Shown piece by piece: positions 54,673 through 63,721 of a stretch of DNA of 64,000 bases. The notes below the pieces were generated by a model. It made no database searches. It had not been told where the DNA came from and saw nothing but the letters and a program-made list of their open reading frames with translations. Both the position numbers and the translations under genes were made by a program. How positions within the stretch are numbered: position 1 is the first letter of the stretch; each line of letters starts with the position of its first letter. The stretch spans positions 516,285 to 580,284 of the forward strand of contig NZ_JACOPN010000001.1 of assembly GCF_014287875.1 (NCBI RefSeq), given 5' to 3'. The DNA is from Flintibacter faecis. Its GTDB lineage: Bacteria; Bacillota; Clostridia; Oscillospirales; Oscillospiraceae.

Positions 54673-54715
54673 TGGCCGCCCGCAGATATGATCTCTTCTG
54701 AAAGGAGCACTTCCT

Positions 54716-56584
54716 ATGAAAAACCGACTTTTCTCCCTGGCCCTGGCCGGGGTGCTGTCTCTCTCCTTGGTCCTGCCGGTGGGTGCAGCCGGTGCCGCGG
54801 CCTCGGAGGACCAGGCCATCCAGACGGTGAACGCCCTGGGGATCATGGTGGGGGACCGCACCGGGTCTATGGACCTGTCCCGCTCCGTCACCCGGGCGGA
54901 GTTTGTCACCATGGCCCTGAAGGCCATGGGCCGCCAGATCGGCCAGGCTGCCTCCTCCCCCTATCCCGACGTGCCCTGGAGCCACTGGGCGGCGGGCTAT
55001 GTGGAGGCGGGGGTGGCCGCCGGGCTGGTGTCCGGCTATTCCGACGGACGCTTTCGCCCCTCCAGCACCATCACCCTGGCCGAGGGGGTGACCATCGCCC
55101 TGCGGCTGCTGAACTATGGCCCCGACGACTTCACCGGGGCCTATCCCACCGGCCAGCTGGCCCAGTACCACAGCCTGAAGCTGGACCGGGGCGTCACCGC
55201 CCAGAGCGCCGCCAGCCCCATGACCCGGCGGGATGCCATGTATCTCTTCTATAACCTGATGACCGCCAAAAATAAAAGCGGGGCCGTCTATCTGGAGACC
55301 CTGGGCCACAAGCGAAACGCCGCTGGGGAGATCGACTTAGTCGCCCTGGTCAGCGATGCCATGGAGGGCCCCCTGGTGGTCAGCGGGGGCTGGAGAGACC
55401 GGCTGCCCATGGACGCGTCCGGGGCCCTGGTCTATCGCCAGGGGAAGCTGTCCGCCCTGTCCACGGTGAAGGACGGGGACGTGATCTATTGGAACCGGGC
55501 CATGAACGCCATCTGGGCCTACAGTGACCGGGTCACCGGGACCATCCAGGCCGTTCAGAATTCGGACAGTCCCACCGCCGTGACGGTGGCGGGCCGCACC
55601 TGTCAGATCGAGAGCGCCGCCGCGGCCTATGCCCTGTCCGACCTGGGGGAGTATCGCCTGGGAGACACGGTGACCCTGCTGCTGGGCCGGAACGGGGCGG
55701 TGGCCGCCGTGACGGGTACCCCCTCGGGCACCGGCTCCGCCGCCTATACCAGCCAGCGCATCGGCGTGGTGACGGCCATCGAGCGCGCCCAGTATTCCGA
55801 CGGCAAGGGGGGCACGTACACCTCCCGCACCGCCGTGGTCCTGGCCACCGACGGCCAGACCTATCGCTATGAGAACCAGGCCGGGCTGTCTGCCGGGAGT
55901 CTGGTCCAGGCGGAGGCCGTCGCCGACAGGGTGACGCTGCGACCCCTGACCGCCGCCTCCCTGTCCGGGTCGGTGGACCGCTCCGCCGCCCGCTTGGGCC
56001 GCTATCCCTTCGCCGGCGACGTGGAGATATTGGACGTGAGCGGCAGCGCCGCCGTGCGCGTCTACCCCCAGCGCCTGGCGGGGATGAGCCTTAACGAGGG
56101 GAACGTGTCCTATTACCACTTGAACGGTGCAGGGGAGATCGACCGCCTGGTACTGAAGGATGCCACCGGGGATATGTACGCCTATGGCGTGGTCACCCGT
56201 ATCTCCTCCTCCAAGGACGGCAGCATGAAGGGCTATGACTATGACGTCGGCGGCACGGCGGGGTCCATCCCCCTGTCCTCCACCCGTCTGCCGGTGGACG
56301 GCGTGGGCGGCGTGCGGTGCAAGGGCGACCCCAGCGCCCCGGCGGGACTGTACTCCCTCACCGCTTTGCGGGGCGGCACGGTGGAGGGCAGCACCCTCCG
56401 AGCCGGGGGCAAGACCTATACCCTGGCGGACAATGTGGCCGTGTACCGGGTGAAAAACGGGGCCTATTACAAGATCACCCTGGCCCAGCTGGGGCAGAGC
56501 GACGATCTGACCGCCTGGTACGACCGCCCGGACGAGCAGGGGGGCCGCATCCGGGTCATCACTGCGGCAGAGCAACAGGGATAA
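54716..56584 (+). CDS. Secreted S-layer-homology protein
   Basis: The 622-residue protein has a signal peptide (LFSLALAGVLSLSLVLPVGA) and three SLH modules within about 25-205 (IMVGDRTGSMDLSRSVTRAE; YPDVPWSHWAAGYVEAGVAA; GYSDGRFRPSSTITLAEGV). The rest is a Gly- and Val-rich extracellular region of beta-type repeats without a recognised catalytic motif. GAAAGGAGCACTTCCT precedes the ATG. It is anchored to secondary wall polymers, like the first S-layer protein in this window, but the two differ after the SLH part. Confidence 0.87.
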   Translation: MKNRLFSLALAGVLSLSLVLPVGAAGAAASEDQAIQTVNALGIMVGDRTGSMDLSRSVTRAEFVTMALKAMGRQIGQAASSPYPDVPWSHWAAGYVEAGVAAGLVSGYSDGRFRPSSTITLAEGVTIALRLLNYGPDDFTGAYPTGQLAQYHSLKLDRGVTAQSAASPMTRRDAMYLFYNLMTAKNKSGAVYLETLGHKRNAAGEIDLVALVSDAMEGPLVVSGGWRDRLPMDASGALVYRQGKLSALSTVKDGDVIYWNRAMNAIWAYSDRVTGTIQAVQNSDSPTAVTVAGRTCQIESAAAAYALSDLGEYRLGDTVTLLLGRNGAVAAVTGTPSGTGSAAYTSQRIGVVTAIERAQYSDGKGGTYTSRTAVVLATDGQTYRYENQAGLSAGSLVQAEAVADRVTLRPLTAASLSGSVDRSAARLGRYPFAGDVEILDVSGSAAVRVYPQRLAGMSLNEGNVSYYHLNGAGEIDRLVLKDATGDMYAYGVVTRISSSKDGSMKGYDYDVGGTAGSIPLSSTRLPVDGVGGVRCKGDPSAPAGLYSLTALRGGTVEGSTLRAGGKTYTLADNVAVYRVKNGAYYKITLAQLGQSDDLTAWYDRPDEQGGRIRVITAAEQQG

Positions 56585-56591
56585 TATAAAA

Positions 56592-56640
56592 CGCGGGCCG
56601 CCGGGGAGTTTTTACCCGGCGGCCCGCACTGTGTTTCTCT
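56592..56640. terminator. Terminator between the S-layer and Nudix genes
   Basis: gcgggccgccggg pairs with cccggcggcccgc around gagttttta; T-rich sequence follows on the plus side. The genes are convergent. Confidence 0.78.
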
Positions 56641-56647
56641 ATCGGAT

Positions 56648-57136
56648 TTATCGGATTTTTTCGCCGTTCAGCACGGCCTCCAGCAGCTGGTCATCCTTGT
56701 CATAGCACAGCTTCAGGGAGAAGAAGGGCACGTCCTGCCCCAGCAGCTCCAGGAAGATGGCGTCCCCCTCCCAGTGGGGCAGCTCCAGCAGGCGGGCGCG
56801 GGGGACCCACTCCAGCACGCCCTCGCTGCACTCCCCGATCTCCCCGGTCCAGCCGTCGGCGGTGAACAGGTGCATGTACTCCGTCACCCACCGCTGGGAG
56901 ACAAAGGTGACGATGCCCCGGTACTGATAGCGGGTCAGATTCAGGCCGGTCTCCTCCCGGACCTCCCGCAGCAGGCAGTCCTCCGGGCTCTCGTCCGCCT
57001 CGAACTTGCCCCCCACACCGATCCACTTGTCCTGGTTCACATCGTTCTGCTTTTTCACCCGGTGGAGCATGAGATAGTCCTCTCCCCGGCGGAGATAGCA
57101 CAATGTGGTGTTCACCGACTTTACGTCATATGCCAT
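56648..57136 (-). CDS. Nudix hydrolase, MutT/8-oxo-dGTPase-like
   Basis: The 162-residue protein contains a complete Nudix box (GGKFEADESPEDCLLREVRE then ETGLNL), which binds the metal for hydrolysis of nucleoside diphosphate derivatives. The preceding NTTLCYLRRGEDYLMLHRV and DKWIGVGGKFE resemble 8-oxo-dGTP diphosphatases. It is the last gene of the regulator-kinase-HtrA operon, 31 bp after htrA. Confidence 0.88.
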   Translation of the reverse strand: MAYDVKSVNTTLCYLRRGEDYLMLHRVKKQNDVNQDKWIGVGGKFEADESPEDCLLREVREETGLNLTRYQYRGIVTFVSQRWVTEYMHLFTADGWTGEIGECSEGVLEWVPRARLLELPHWEGDAIFLELLGQDVPFFSLKLCYDKDDQLLEAVLNGEKIR

Positions 57137-57167
57137 GGCTTTCGGTCTCCTCCTGCGTTTTCTGTCT

Positions 57168-58415
57168 TTAGGTCTGTTCGTCCGGGTCGATGAGGGTCAC
57201 GGACACGGTGCGGCTCTGCCCGCTGCGCACATAGGTGAGGGACACGGTGTCCCCCGCCCCCATGGACTGCTTTAAGCGCACCAGGTCCTCCACCGCGTTC
57301 AGGCTCTGGCCGTCGGCGGCGGTGAGCACGTCCCCGGCGCGCAGGCCCTTGGCATAGGCATCGCTGGTCTTGTCCACGCTGTCCAGGGTCAGGCCGCCCC
57401 CCTGGGCCGTTCTCGTGAGCACAGTGAAGCCGAAGATGCCCCGGCGGACCTGCTTTCCGGCGATGAGGGTGTCGGCCACATACTTCACCCGGCGGGAGGG
57501 GATGGCAAAGCCCAGCGACTCCGCAGAGCCGTCGTCGGTGACGATCTTCACGGTGGTGATGCCCACCACCTGGCCATATTGGTTGATGAGGGCCCCGCCG
57601 GAGTTGCCCATGTTGATGGCGGCGCTGGTCTGGATCAGCACCATGGACGTTCCGTCCACCTCCACGTCCCGGTCCAGGGCGGAGACGATGCCGTCGGTGA
57701 TGGTGGAGCGATAGCCCAGGGGGTCCCCGATGGCGGCCACCGGGTCGCCGCAGCGCAGGGCGAAGGAGTCCCCAAACTCCGCCGGGGTCAGGTCGTCGGC
57801 CTCCACCTTCAGCACGGCCAGGTCCTCCCGGGCATCAAAGCCCACCAGGGCGGCATCCAGCACCCGGTTGTCTGCACAGGCCACCTGGACCTTGTCCGCC
57901 CCGGCCACCACATGGGCGTTGGTGATGAGATAGCCGTCGGCAGTGAGGACCACGCCGGTGCCGGTGGAATAGCTCTTGGCGTCCTCCGCCTGGATAGACA
58001 CCATGGAGGGCAGGTTCTTGTCATAGATCTGGGTGTAGGTCAGGCTCTCCCCGCTGTCCGGGCACAGCTCCACCGTCACGCCGGTGCCCGTTTCGGCCCG
58101 GGGAATGGCGGGAGGCGTGGTGTCCAGCTTCTCCTCATCACGGCCCGGCTGGCGATAGGCGTAGTCCTCGTCTCCCCCTGGCAGCAGCTGCACCGGCCAC
58201 AGGGAGTCCATCACAGCACCGATGGCCACCAGGGAGACGAGCAGGGCGGCCAGGCCCATGCAGACAGGCAGAGAGAACCGCCGCTTCCGCCGCCGGGGGC
58301 GGAGCACCGGGCGGGGCGGGACATACCGGGGCGGCATGGCTCCGGGCATGCTGCCCCGGGGATCGGAGCGCTCCCAGGGGCCGCCCTGCCACAGGTCGTT
58401 GTTTCGTTCGTCCAA
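57168..58415 (-). CDS. HtrA/DegP-like serine protease
   Basis: The 415-residue protein has a basic Pro/Arg-rich cytoplasmic N-terminus and one membrane anchor (LPVCMGLAALLVSLVAIGAV). The trypsin-like domain has His (LITNAHVVAG), Asp (AREDLAVLKVE) and Ser (AAINMGNSGGALINQYGQVV), and one PDZ domain (GLRAGDVLTAADGQSLNAVE) ends the chain. TTG at 58415 sits 8 bp after AAAGGAGG; GTG at 58424 would overlap that site. It follows an OmpR-type regulator and kinase, as in secretion-stress loci such as cssRS-htrA. Confidence 0.91.
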   Translation of the reverse strand: MDERNNDLWQGGPWERSDPRGSMPGAMPPRYVPPRPVLRPRRRKRRFSLPVCMGLAALLVSLVAIGAVMDSLWPVQLLPGGDEDYAYRQPGRDEEKLDTTPPAIPRAETGTGVTVELCPDSGESLTYTQIYDKNLPSMVSIQAEDAKSYSTGTGVVLTADGYLITNAHVVAGADKVQVACADNRVLDAALVGFDAREDLAVLKVEADDLTPAEFGDSFALRCGDPVAAIGDPLGYRSTITDGIVSALDRDVEVDGTSMVLIQTSAAINMGNSGGALINQYGQVVGITTVKIVTDDGSAESLGFAIPSRRVKYVADTLIAGKQVRRGIFGFTVLTRTAQGGGLTLDSVDKTSDAYAKGLRAGDVLTAADGQSLNAVEDLVRLKQSMGAGDTVSLTYVRSGQSRTVSVTLIDPDEQT

Positions 58416-58455
58416 GGCGCGCACCTCCTTTCGGCTGTTGTTTCTTTTTCGGCCG

Positions 58456-59895
58456 TCAGGCCAGGGTGAGGGTAAAGGTGAACCGGGTCACGCCGTCCTC
58501 GCTGGTGACGTTGATGTTCTCCTTCAGTTTATTCAAAATGGTCTTGACGATATACAGCCCCAGGCCCACGCCCTCCCGGTCCATGGAGCGGGAGTAGTCC
58601 GCCTTGTGGAAACGGTCAAAGAGCAGGGGCAGCTCGTCGGGGGGGATCGTCGCCCCCAGATTCTGCACAGTGGTATAGGCCTTGCCGTCCTTTTTGGATA
58701 TCTGCACGGTGATGGTGCTGCCCTCCGGGGCGAACTTGGCGGCGTTGTCCACCAGGTTATAGCACACCTGGGTGATGGAGTCCGGGTCGCCCCACACCAT
58801 CAGCTTGCCGTCTGGCATCTGCACGTCCACGTCCAGCTTTCGGCCAGTGATCTTGGTCTCCAGGCTGATGAGCACCTGGCTGACCACCTCCGTCAGGTCA
58901 AACTGCTCCTGCGCGGTCACGGTGTCCTCTGCCAGGGCGTTCAGCCGGGACAGGTCCAGCATCCGCCGCACCAGCCGGGACAGCCGCCGGGTCTCGGACA
59001 CGATGATCTGCAGCGACTCCCGCTCCCGCTCCGGGGGGATGGTCCCGTCCAGAATGCCCTCGGCAAAGCCGGAGATGGTAGTCATGGGGGTCTTCAGCTC
59101 GTGGGACACATTGGCGATGAAATCCGACCGCTGACTCTCCACCTTGGCCAGGGAGCTTGCCATGGTGTTGAAGGACTCAGCCAGGGTGCTGATCTCGTCG
59201 CATCGGCCCTCATAGCCGGTGACCCGCACGTCGAACTCCCCCCGGCCAAACTTTCGGGCGGCCTCGGCCATCTCGTTCAGGGGCCGGGCCTGATGGGCGG
59301 AGGTGATGGTACTGGCGATGACGGAGATGATGAGCACCACCACGGCGGAGAAGAAGAAAATGGTGGCCATGGCCGACCACATCTCCGCCAGGCTGGAGGC
59401 ATCCGCCGATACCAGTACCAGCCCCTCCACCACCGTCCGCCCGGACAAAGTCATGGCGGACACGGGCAGGGCGGCCATATAGCGCCGCTCGGGATAGATG
59501 CCGTCCAGATTGGTCATGCCGGTGTAGTCCCCGTCGTGGAGCACCTGGTCCACCACGGCCTTGGGCAGACAGGTATTTTTATAGTCATAGAGGTGGTCCC
59601 CGTCGGTGGCATAGATGATCTCCCCGCCGGGGGTGGTGACGATGACATAGGAGTCGGAGATGCGGGCGATGGAGGCCACATAGTTGCTGTAAATTTTGTC
59701 CTGGATGCTGTCATACTGCTGGTAATAGGACGCGGTGAACGTGGCAATATAGCTGGCGTTGCGGGCCATGGCATCCCGCTTTTCCGAGATGATATACCGA
59801 TAGGACAGCAGCATGAAGGCAGTGGACAGCAGGGTGAAGGACAGCACCATCACCCCCACCATCATGGTCAGCTGGCGTTTATAAAGGGATCGCAT
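58456..59895 (-). CDS. Sensor histidine kinase (HisKA type)
   Basis: The 479-residue kinase has two membrane segments (about 10-30 and 165-190) around an extracytoplasmic sensor of about 135 residues. A HAMP domain, the HisKA motif (FIANVSHELKTPMTTISGFA) and HATPase_c boxes (CYNLVDNAAKFAPEG; GVGLGLYIVKTILNKLKEN) follow. It lies 45 bp downstream of the regulator gene. Pairing with HtrA suggests that it senses envelope or secretion stress; the signal is not known. Confidence 0.93.
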   Translation of the reverse strand: MRSLYKRQLTMMVGVMVLSFTLLSTAFMLLSYRYIISEKRDAMARNASYIATFTASYYQQYDSIQDKIYSNYVASIARISDSYVIVTTPGGEIIYATDGDHLYDYKNTCLPKAVVDQVLHDGDYTGMTNLDGIYPERRYMAALPVSAMTLSGRTVVEGLVLVSADASSLAEMWSAMATIFFFSAVVVLIISVIASTITSAHQARPLNEMAEAARKFGRGEFDVRVTGYEGRCDEISTLAESFNTMASSLAKVESQRSDFIANVSHELKTPMTTISGFAEGILDGTIPPERERESLQIIVSETRRLSRLVRRMLDLSRLNALAEDTVTAQEQFDLTEVVSQVLISLETKITGRKLDVDVQMPDGKLMVWGDPDSITQVCYNLVDNAAKFAPEGSTITVQISKKDGKAYTTVQNLGATIPPDELPLLFDRFHKADYSRSMDREGVGLGLYIVKTILNKLKENINVTSEDGVTRFTFTLTLA

Positions 59896-59940
59896 GGGGA
59901 TCGCCTCCTGGTGTTAAGGATCGGGTCCGTGGGTGCGGGA

Positions 59941-60633
59941 TCAGGTCCCGCCGCCCACCTCGAACTTATAGCCCACGCCCCACACGGTCTTCAGCCGCCA
60001 CTGGTCGCTGATGCCCTCCAGCTTCTCCCGCAGGCGCTTGATGTGAACGTCTACCGTGCGGCTGTCACCGAAGTAGTCAAAGCCCCACACCTCGTCCAGC
60101 AGCTGGTTCCGGGTAAACACCCGGTTGGGGGCGGAGGCCAGGTGATAGAGCAGCTCCAGCTCCTTGGGGGGCGTGTCCACCCGCTTGCCGTCCACCAGCA
60201 GCTCATAGGAGTCCAGGTTGATGACCAGCTTGTCAAAGGTCAGCTTTTTCTCCGTCTGCTCCTCCTCCCCGCCGGTGCGGCGGAGGACGGCGTGGATGCG
60301 GGCCAGGACCTCCTTCATCTCAAAGGGCTTGACGATATAGTCGTCTGCGCCCCCCTCCAGGCCGGTGACCTTGTCCTCGGTCTCGCCCTTGGCGGTGAGC
60401 ATGATGACGGGGGTCTTATCGTGCTCCCGGATCTTCTTCAGCACGGCCCAGCCGTCCATCACCGGCAGCATGATGTCCAGCAGGACCAGGTCGGGCTGGA
60501 AGGAGCGGAACAGCTCCACCCCCTTGCCGCCGTCGCCGGCCACCTGGGTCTCAAACCCCTCCTTCTCCAGATAGAGGTGCAGCAGCTCGGCGATGTTGCC
60601 GTCGTCCTCTACGATCAAGACTTTCTTCGCCAT
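59941..60633 (-). CDS. OmpR-family response regulator
   Basis: The 230-residue protein has a receiver domain with phosphoacceptor Asp53 (PDLVLLDIMLPVMDG), an acidic pocket (VLIVEDDG) and Lys in DYIVKPFEMKEVLARI. A winged-helix output domain follows (YHLASAPNRVFTRNQLLDEV, then RTVDVHIKRLREKLE). ATG 60633 follows GGAGGAGACCTTC. It heads the operon with its kinase, HtrA and Nudix genes. Confidence 0.94.
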   Translation of the reverse strand: MAKKVLIVEDDGNIAELLHLYLEKEGFETQVAGDGGKGVELFRSFQPDLVLLDIMLPVMDGWAVLKKIREHDKTPVIMLTAKGETEDKVTGLEGGADDYIVKPFEMKEVLARIHAVLRRTGGEEEQTEKKLTFDKLVINLDSYELLVDGKRVDTPPKELELLYHLASAPNRVFTRNQLLDEVWGFDYFGDSRTVDVHIKRLREKLEGISDQWRLKTVWGVGYKFEVGGGT

Positions 60634-60723
60634 GAAGGTCTCCTCCATTTCTCGTTTGTCATTTTTTCAGGCAGATGGGAACTCCCGGGGCTCCGGGAGG
60701 AACAGATCATATACTCTGTTTAT

Positions 60724-60734
60724 TGTAACACGAA
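60724..60734 (-). promoter_or_regulatory. Possible extended -10 of the regulator-kinase-HtrA operon
   Basis: On the minus strand TGTTACAAT precedes the ribosome site by about 80 bp; the -35 is weak, so the operon may be autoregulated. Confidence 0.45.
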
Positions 60735-60765
60735 CCGGGGCGCTTGGGTGAATAATTTGTAAAAA

Positions 60766-61974
60766 TCAGTCCCGGCCCCGCCAGATGGCCCTGGGCTGCT
60801 CCGGGTCGGGGGACTTGATATAGGGGTGGTCGATCTGGATCACCGGGTAATACCGGGGGGAGAGCTTTTTCAGCTGCCAGGCCACCTCGGTGGACACCTG
60901 CCGGTCCGTCAGGCGGAAGCCATAGGGCACCTCGATGTCGAAGATCAGGTTGGTGTGGATGGGGCCGGGGGTCATGCGGAAGTCGTGGATGGACAGGGCG
61001 GGGTCCAGGTCATGGACCACCTGCTCCACCTGTGAGCGCAGCTTGGCGGTGCGCGCATCGCACACCACCGGGTCCATGTGGATCACTGTGTCGATGCCGT
61101 GGCGGGCCTTCAGCTCCCGCTCGATGTGGTCGATGATGTCGTGGATCTCCAGCAGATTCTCATCTGCGGGCACCTCCGCGTGGAAGGACATCATAGCCCG
61201 GCCCGGGCCATAGTCGTGATAGACCAGGTCGTGGATACCCAGGATCTTGTCGTGGTCCAGAACAATGCGGTCGATGTCGGCGGCCAGCTCCGGGTCCATG
61301 GGCCGGCCCAGCAGGGGGGCCAGGGTGGCCTGGGCGGCCTCCCACCCCGTTTTCAGGATCAGCACCGCCACCAGAAGGCCCGCCGCCCCGTCGATGGGCA
61401 GCCGGGTCCACTGACCGATCACCGCAGACAGCAGCACCGCCCCGGTGGAGGCCATGTCGGACAGGGCATCCGCCGCCGTAGCCGCCATGGCCTGGGAGTC
61501 GATGGCCCGGCCCAGGGCCCGGTTGAAGACGAAGATCCACAGCTTGATGAGGATGGCCGCCGCCAGGATGACCAGGGTCAGCAGGCTCATCTGCACGCTC
61601 TGGGGCCGGAGCAGGGCCTCGACAGACGACCTGCCGATCTCCACCCCCATAAGCAGCACCGCCAGGGACACCAGCAGGCCGGTGATGTATTCGATGCGTC
61701 CGTGGCCGAAGGGGTGGTCAGCATCGGCCTGCTGCCCCGCCAGCCGAAAGCCCACCAAGGTGACCACCGAGGTGGCCGCGTCAGACAGGTTGTTCACCGC
61801 GTCGGCCACCATAGCCACCGAACCGGACAAAATGCCCGCCAGCAGTTTTCCGGCAAACAGCAGCAGATTCAGGCCGATGCCCATGCCGCCGGAGATGGCT
61901 CCGCAGCGGCGGCGGACATCCGGGTCCTTGGGGTCCCCGCCCCGGAGACAAAGGCCAATCAATTTTTTCAGCAT
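60766..61974 (-). CDS. Cation diffusion facilitator (metal exporter)
   Basis: The 402-residue protein exchanges a divalent metal for protons across the membrane. Six membrane segments are followed by a cytoplasmic metal-binding domain. Binding-site residues appear in SVAMVADAVNNLSDAAT (Asn/Asp) and DHPFGHGRIEYITGL (His-x-x-x-His). The Asp pair of the fifth segment lies in AATAADALSDM. Asp at all these sites is more usual for Mn than Zn exporters (His/Asp), but assignment is tentative. GGGAGG precedes the ATG. Confidence 0.92.
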   Translation of the reverse strand: MLKKLIGLCLRGGDPKDPDVRRRCGAISGGMGIGLNLLLFAGKLLAGILSGSVAMVADAVNNLSDAATSVVTLVGFRLAGQQADADHPFGHGRIEYITGLLVSLAVLLMGVEIGRSSVEALLRPQSVQMSLLTLVILAAAILIKLWIFVFNRALGRAIDSQAMAATAADALSDMASTGAVLLSAVIGQWTRLPIDGAAGLLVAVLILKTGWEAAQATLAPLLGRPMDPELAADIDRIVLDHDKILGIHDLVYHDYGPGRAMMSFHAEVPADENLLEIHDIIDHIERELKARHGIDTVIHMDPVVCDARTAKLRSQVEQVVHDLDPALSIHDFRMTPGPIHTNLIFDIEVPYGFRLTDRQVSTEVAWQLKKLSPRYYPVIQIDHPYIKSPDPEQPRAIWRGRD

Positions 61975-62027
61975 GTGCGCCTCCCTTTCTGTGAGAGGGG
62001 GTCAAAATGCCCCGCTGCACGCCTTGT

Positions 62028-62057
62028 ATTATCCCATACAATGGGAAGGTCCGTCAA
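62028..62057 (-). promoter_or_regulatory. Promoter of the CDF gene
   Basis: On the minus strand TTGACG (62052-62057), 18 bp, GATAAT (62028-62033). Confidence 0.6.
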
Positions 62058-62102
62058 GAAAGTTTCTGGGTCAGTGGGTCAATGGCGGCGTGCATCGTTT
62101 TA

Positions 62103-62258
62103 TTCACAAAAAGTTCGCGGGAAGGTCACGATTTTGCCGCAATTATATTTTATAGTGTACTTGTACCAAACAAAAGAACCTACCTCTTTTTTCTCCCTCT
62201 CCTTTTTTCAAACACACACAGGCAGAAGGCCCTGACCCTACCCCGGTCAGGGCTTTCT
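62103..62258 (+). ncRNA. sRNA-like unit, copy 1
   Basis: The unit holds a conserved 22-bp box (62125-62146), an AT-rich stretch with TATAGT/TGTACT-like -10 candidates, a C/U-rich segment (62183-62208), the 16-mer caaacacacacaggca and a terminator (62224-62258: 14-bp stem, one G-U pair). No ORF with a ribosome site is present. A related copy starts 351 bp downstream. Transcription on this strand is inferred from the terminators. Confidence 0.5.
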
Positions 62259-62297
62259 GTCGTCTTGCGCCAAGCAGTTCGTTTCTGCGTCCATCAG

Positions 62298-62431
62298 CCT
62301 CCCTTGTCAAAGGGAGGTGGCACGGGCGCAGCCCGTGACGGAAGGATTCCGACCACAGGAAAGCTATCTTGGAAACGGAATCCCTCAGTCATCGCCTGCG
62401 GCGATGCCAGCCCCCTTTCACAAGGGGGCCA
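62298..62431. repeat. Interspersed repeat pair, family B, between the two sRNA-like units
   Basis: Two units face each other: 62298-62352 (cctcccttgtcaaagggagg, then gtgacggaaggattccg) and 62376-62431 (cggaatccctcagtcatcgc, then agggggcc). Confidence 0.72.
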
Positions 62432-62453
62432 CAGTGGAAAAGATTCTGCAATG

Positions 62454-62617
62454 TTCACAAAAAATTCATGCCGCCGTCACGATTCTGCCGCAATTATCCG
62501 GTATTCTATACGCGTCCCCAGAAAGAATGAAGATTTTTCTCCTATTACTCTCTCTCCTTTACAAACACACACAGGCAAACGGCCCTGACCATCCCGGTCA
62601 GGGCCGTTTGCCGTTTT
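62454..62617 (+). ncRNA. sRNA-like unit, copy 2
   Basis: It repeats the layout of copy 1. The 22-bp box (62476-62497) differs by one base, a C/U-rich segment follows (62533-62561), caaacacacacaggca is identical (62562-62577) and the terminator has a 17-bp perfect stem (62574-62590 with 62596-62612) plus a T run. Sequence between these blocks has diverged, which suggests selection on the blocks. Confidence 0.5.
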
Positions 62618-62639
62618 GCCGGCGTTGCGAGGGAATGCT

Positions 62640-63101
62640 TTAAGGCAATATAGAAAAACTCTGTGCAGCACGGTCACGGGCAAATTCGCTTAGCTCTTCG
62701 TAGTGCTCTGCCGCTTCCGGTTCCTCCGGCGGATAGTTCACATCTGTGGGGAAATAGACCCCATAATAGAAACGGTCGCTCTCCCCCAAATAGGTCGGTC
62801 CATCCAAAACATCAAACGGATTTTCTTCGACAACATCTCTGTCATATACGAAAATGGTGAATACCGTGCCTGTCCATTCTGGATATTTGCTTTGGATATT
62901 TTTATCCAGGAACGATATTTCCGCTCCTTCATCATTGGATGTTGTCTCGATCATAAATTGATCCTTCATCAGATCGACGCAGAAGCCATGATCTTGATCG
63001 GTGTAGGTTTGAATTTCGCTGTGCCCGGAAGAGAAAAGATATATGGCACCCAGCACGACCAATACAACCAAAACTGCTAACGCAAAAATACGCTTTCGCA
63101 T
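62640..63101 (-). CDS. Small membrane-anchored or secreted protein, unknown
   Basis: The 153-residue protein begins MRKRIFALAVLVVLVVLGAI then YLFSSGH, a signal anchor, followed by an acidic, aromatic-rich domain (HGFCVDLMKDQFMIETT; FTIFVYDRDVVEENPFD). The base composition is clearly more AT-rich than in neighbouring genes, suggesting recent acquisition. ATG 63101 follows AAGGAGATGTGTTT; the farther ATG at 63122 overlaps that ribosome site. I recognise no family. Confidence 0.72.
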   Translation of the reverse strand: MRKRIFALAVLVVLVVLGAIYLFSSGHSEIQTYTDQDHGFCVDLMKDQFMIETTSNDEGAEISFLDKNIQSKYPEWTGTVFTIFVYDRDVVEENPFDVLDGPTYLGESDRFYYGVYFPTDVNYPPEEPEAAEHYEELSEFARDRAAQSFSILP

Positions 63102-63221
63102 AAAACACATCTCCTTACGCATGTTATGACCGGATTTTTATTCTCCTGTTATATAAACGCAGAAGCGGGTGTGTTTCTTACATGAATTCTTGATAAAGTT
63201 TCTATTAACATGGGGCCAAGG

Positions 63222-63282
63222 GACGGGAGTCACGGATCGCCGCGTCGGCCCTTCGGGCCTTCTTGCAATGACAGGAGACGAT
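63222..63282 (-). repeat. Interspersed repeat, family A, inverted
   Basis: On the minus strand cctgtcattgcaagaaggcc leads to gacgcggcgatccgtgactc, matching the family A layout. Confidence 0.6.
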
Positions 63283-63288
63283 TGAAGG

Positions 63289-63675
63289 TCACTCCCCCGT
63301 CAGCTCCTCCACCGCCTGGACCATCTCATAGACCAGTCCGTCGCAGTGGGCCTTTTTCTCCTCGCCCCGGTCTTTGGAGGCCCGCAGCAGGGTGGCGCAG
63401 TCGGTGGCCCCGTGGTCGGTGCGGAACCGGCGCAGCAGTTCGGCGGCTTTCTTCTCGTCGCAGCCCATCAGCCCCAGGGCCATCAGCGCCCCGGTGAGGG
63501 CCCCGCAGGCCGAGCCCATGCGCATCCCCGCCCCAAAGTTGCTGCCCAGGGCGAAGGCCTGCTCCTCCGTCAGCCCCAGGTCGGCGGCAAAGGACACCAG
63601 CACAGACTGGCAGCAGTTAAAATGTACGTCCGTTCTGGCCCGCAGCTGGCGGGCCGTCTCCATGTGGTTGGTCAT
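63289..63675 (-). CDS. C_GCAxxG_C_C family protein
   Basis: The 128-residue protein shows the conserved cysteine pattern of this family: NCCQSVLVSFA near residue 20, the GSACGALTGALMALGLMGC segment, and later single Cys residues (ATDCATLL; AHCDGLVYEM). Family members are small redox or metal-binding proteins of anaerobes, often found with transporters or oxidoreductases. ATG follows GAGGAGGAAACATTT. No linked gene on the same strand is visible downstream. Confidence 0.87.
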   Translation of the reverse strand: MTNHMETARQLRARTDVHFNCCQSVLVSFAADLGLTEEQAFALGSNFGAGMRMGSACGALTGALMALGLMGCDEKKAAELLRRFRTDHGATDCATLLRASKDRGEEKKAHCDGLVYEMVQAVEELTGE

Positions 63676-63721
63676 AAATGTTTCCTCCTCACGTTTGTTG
63701 TTGATTTAGGCATCTGTTTAT

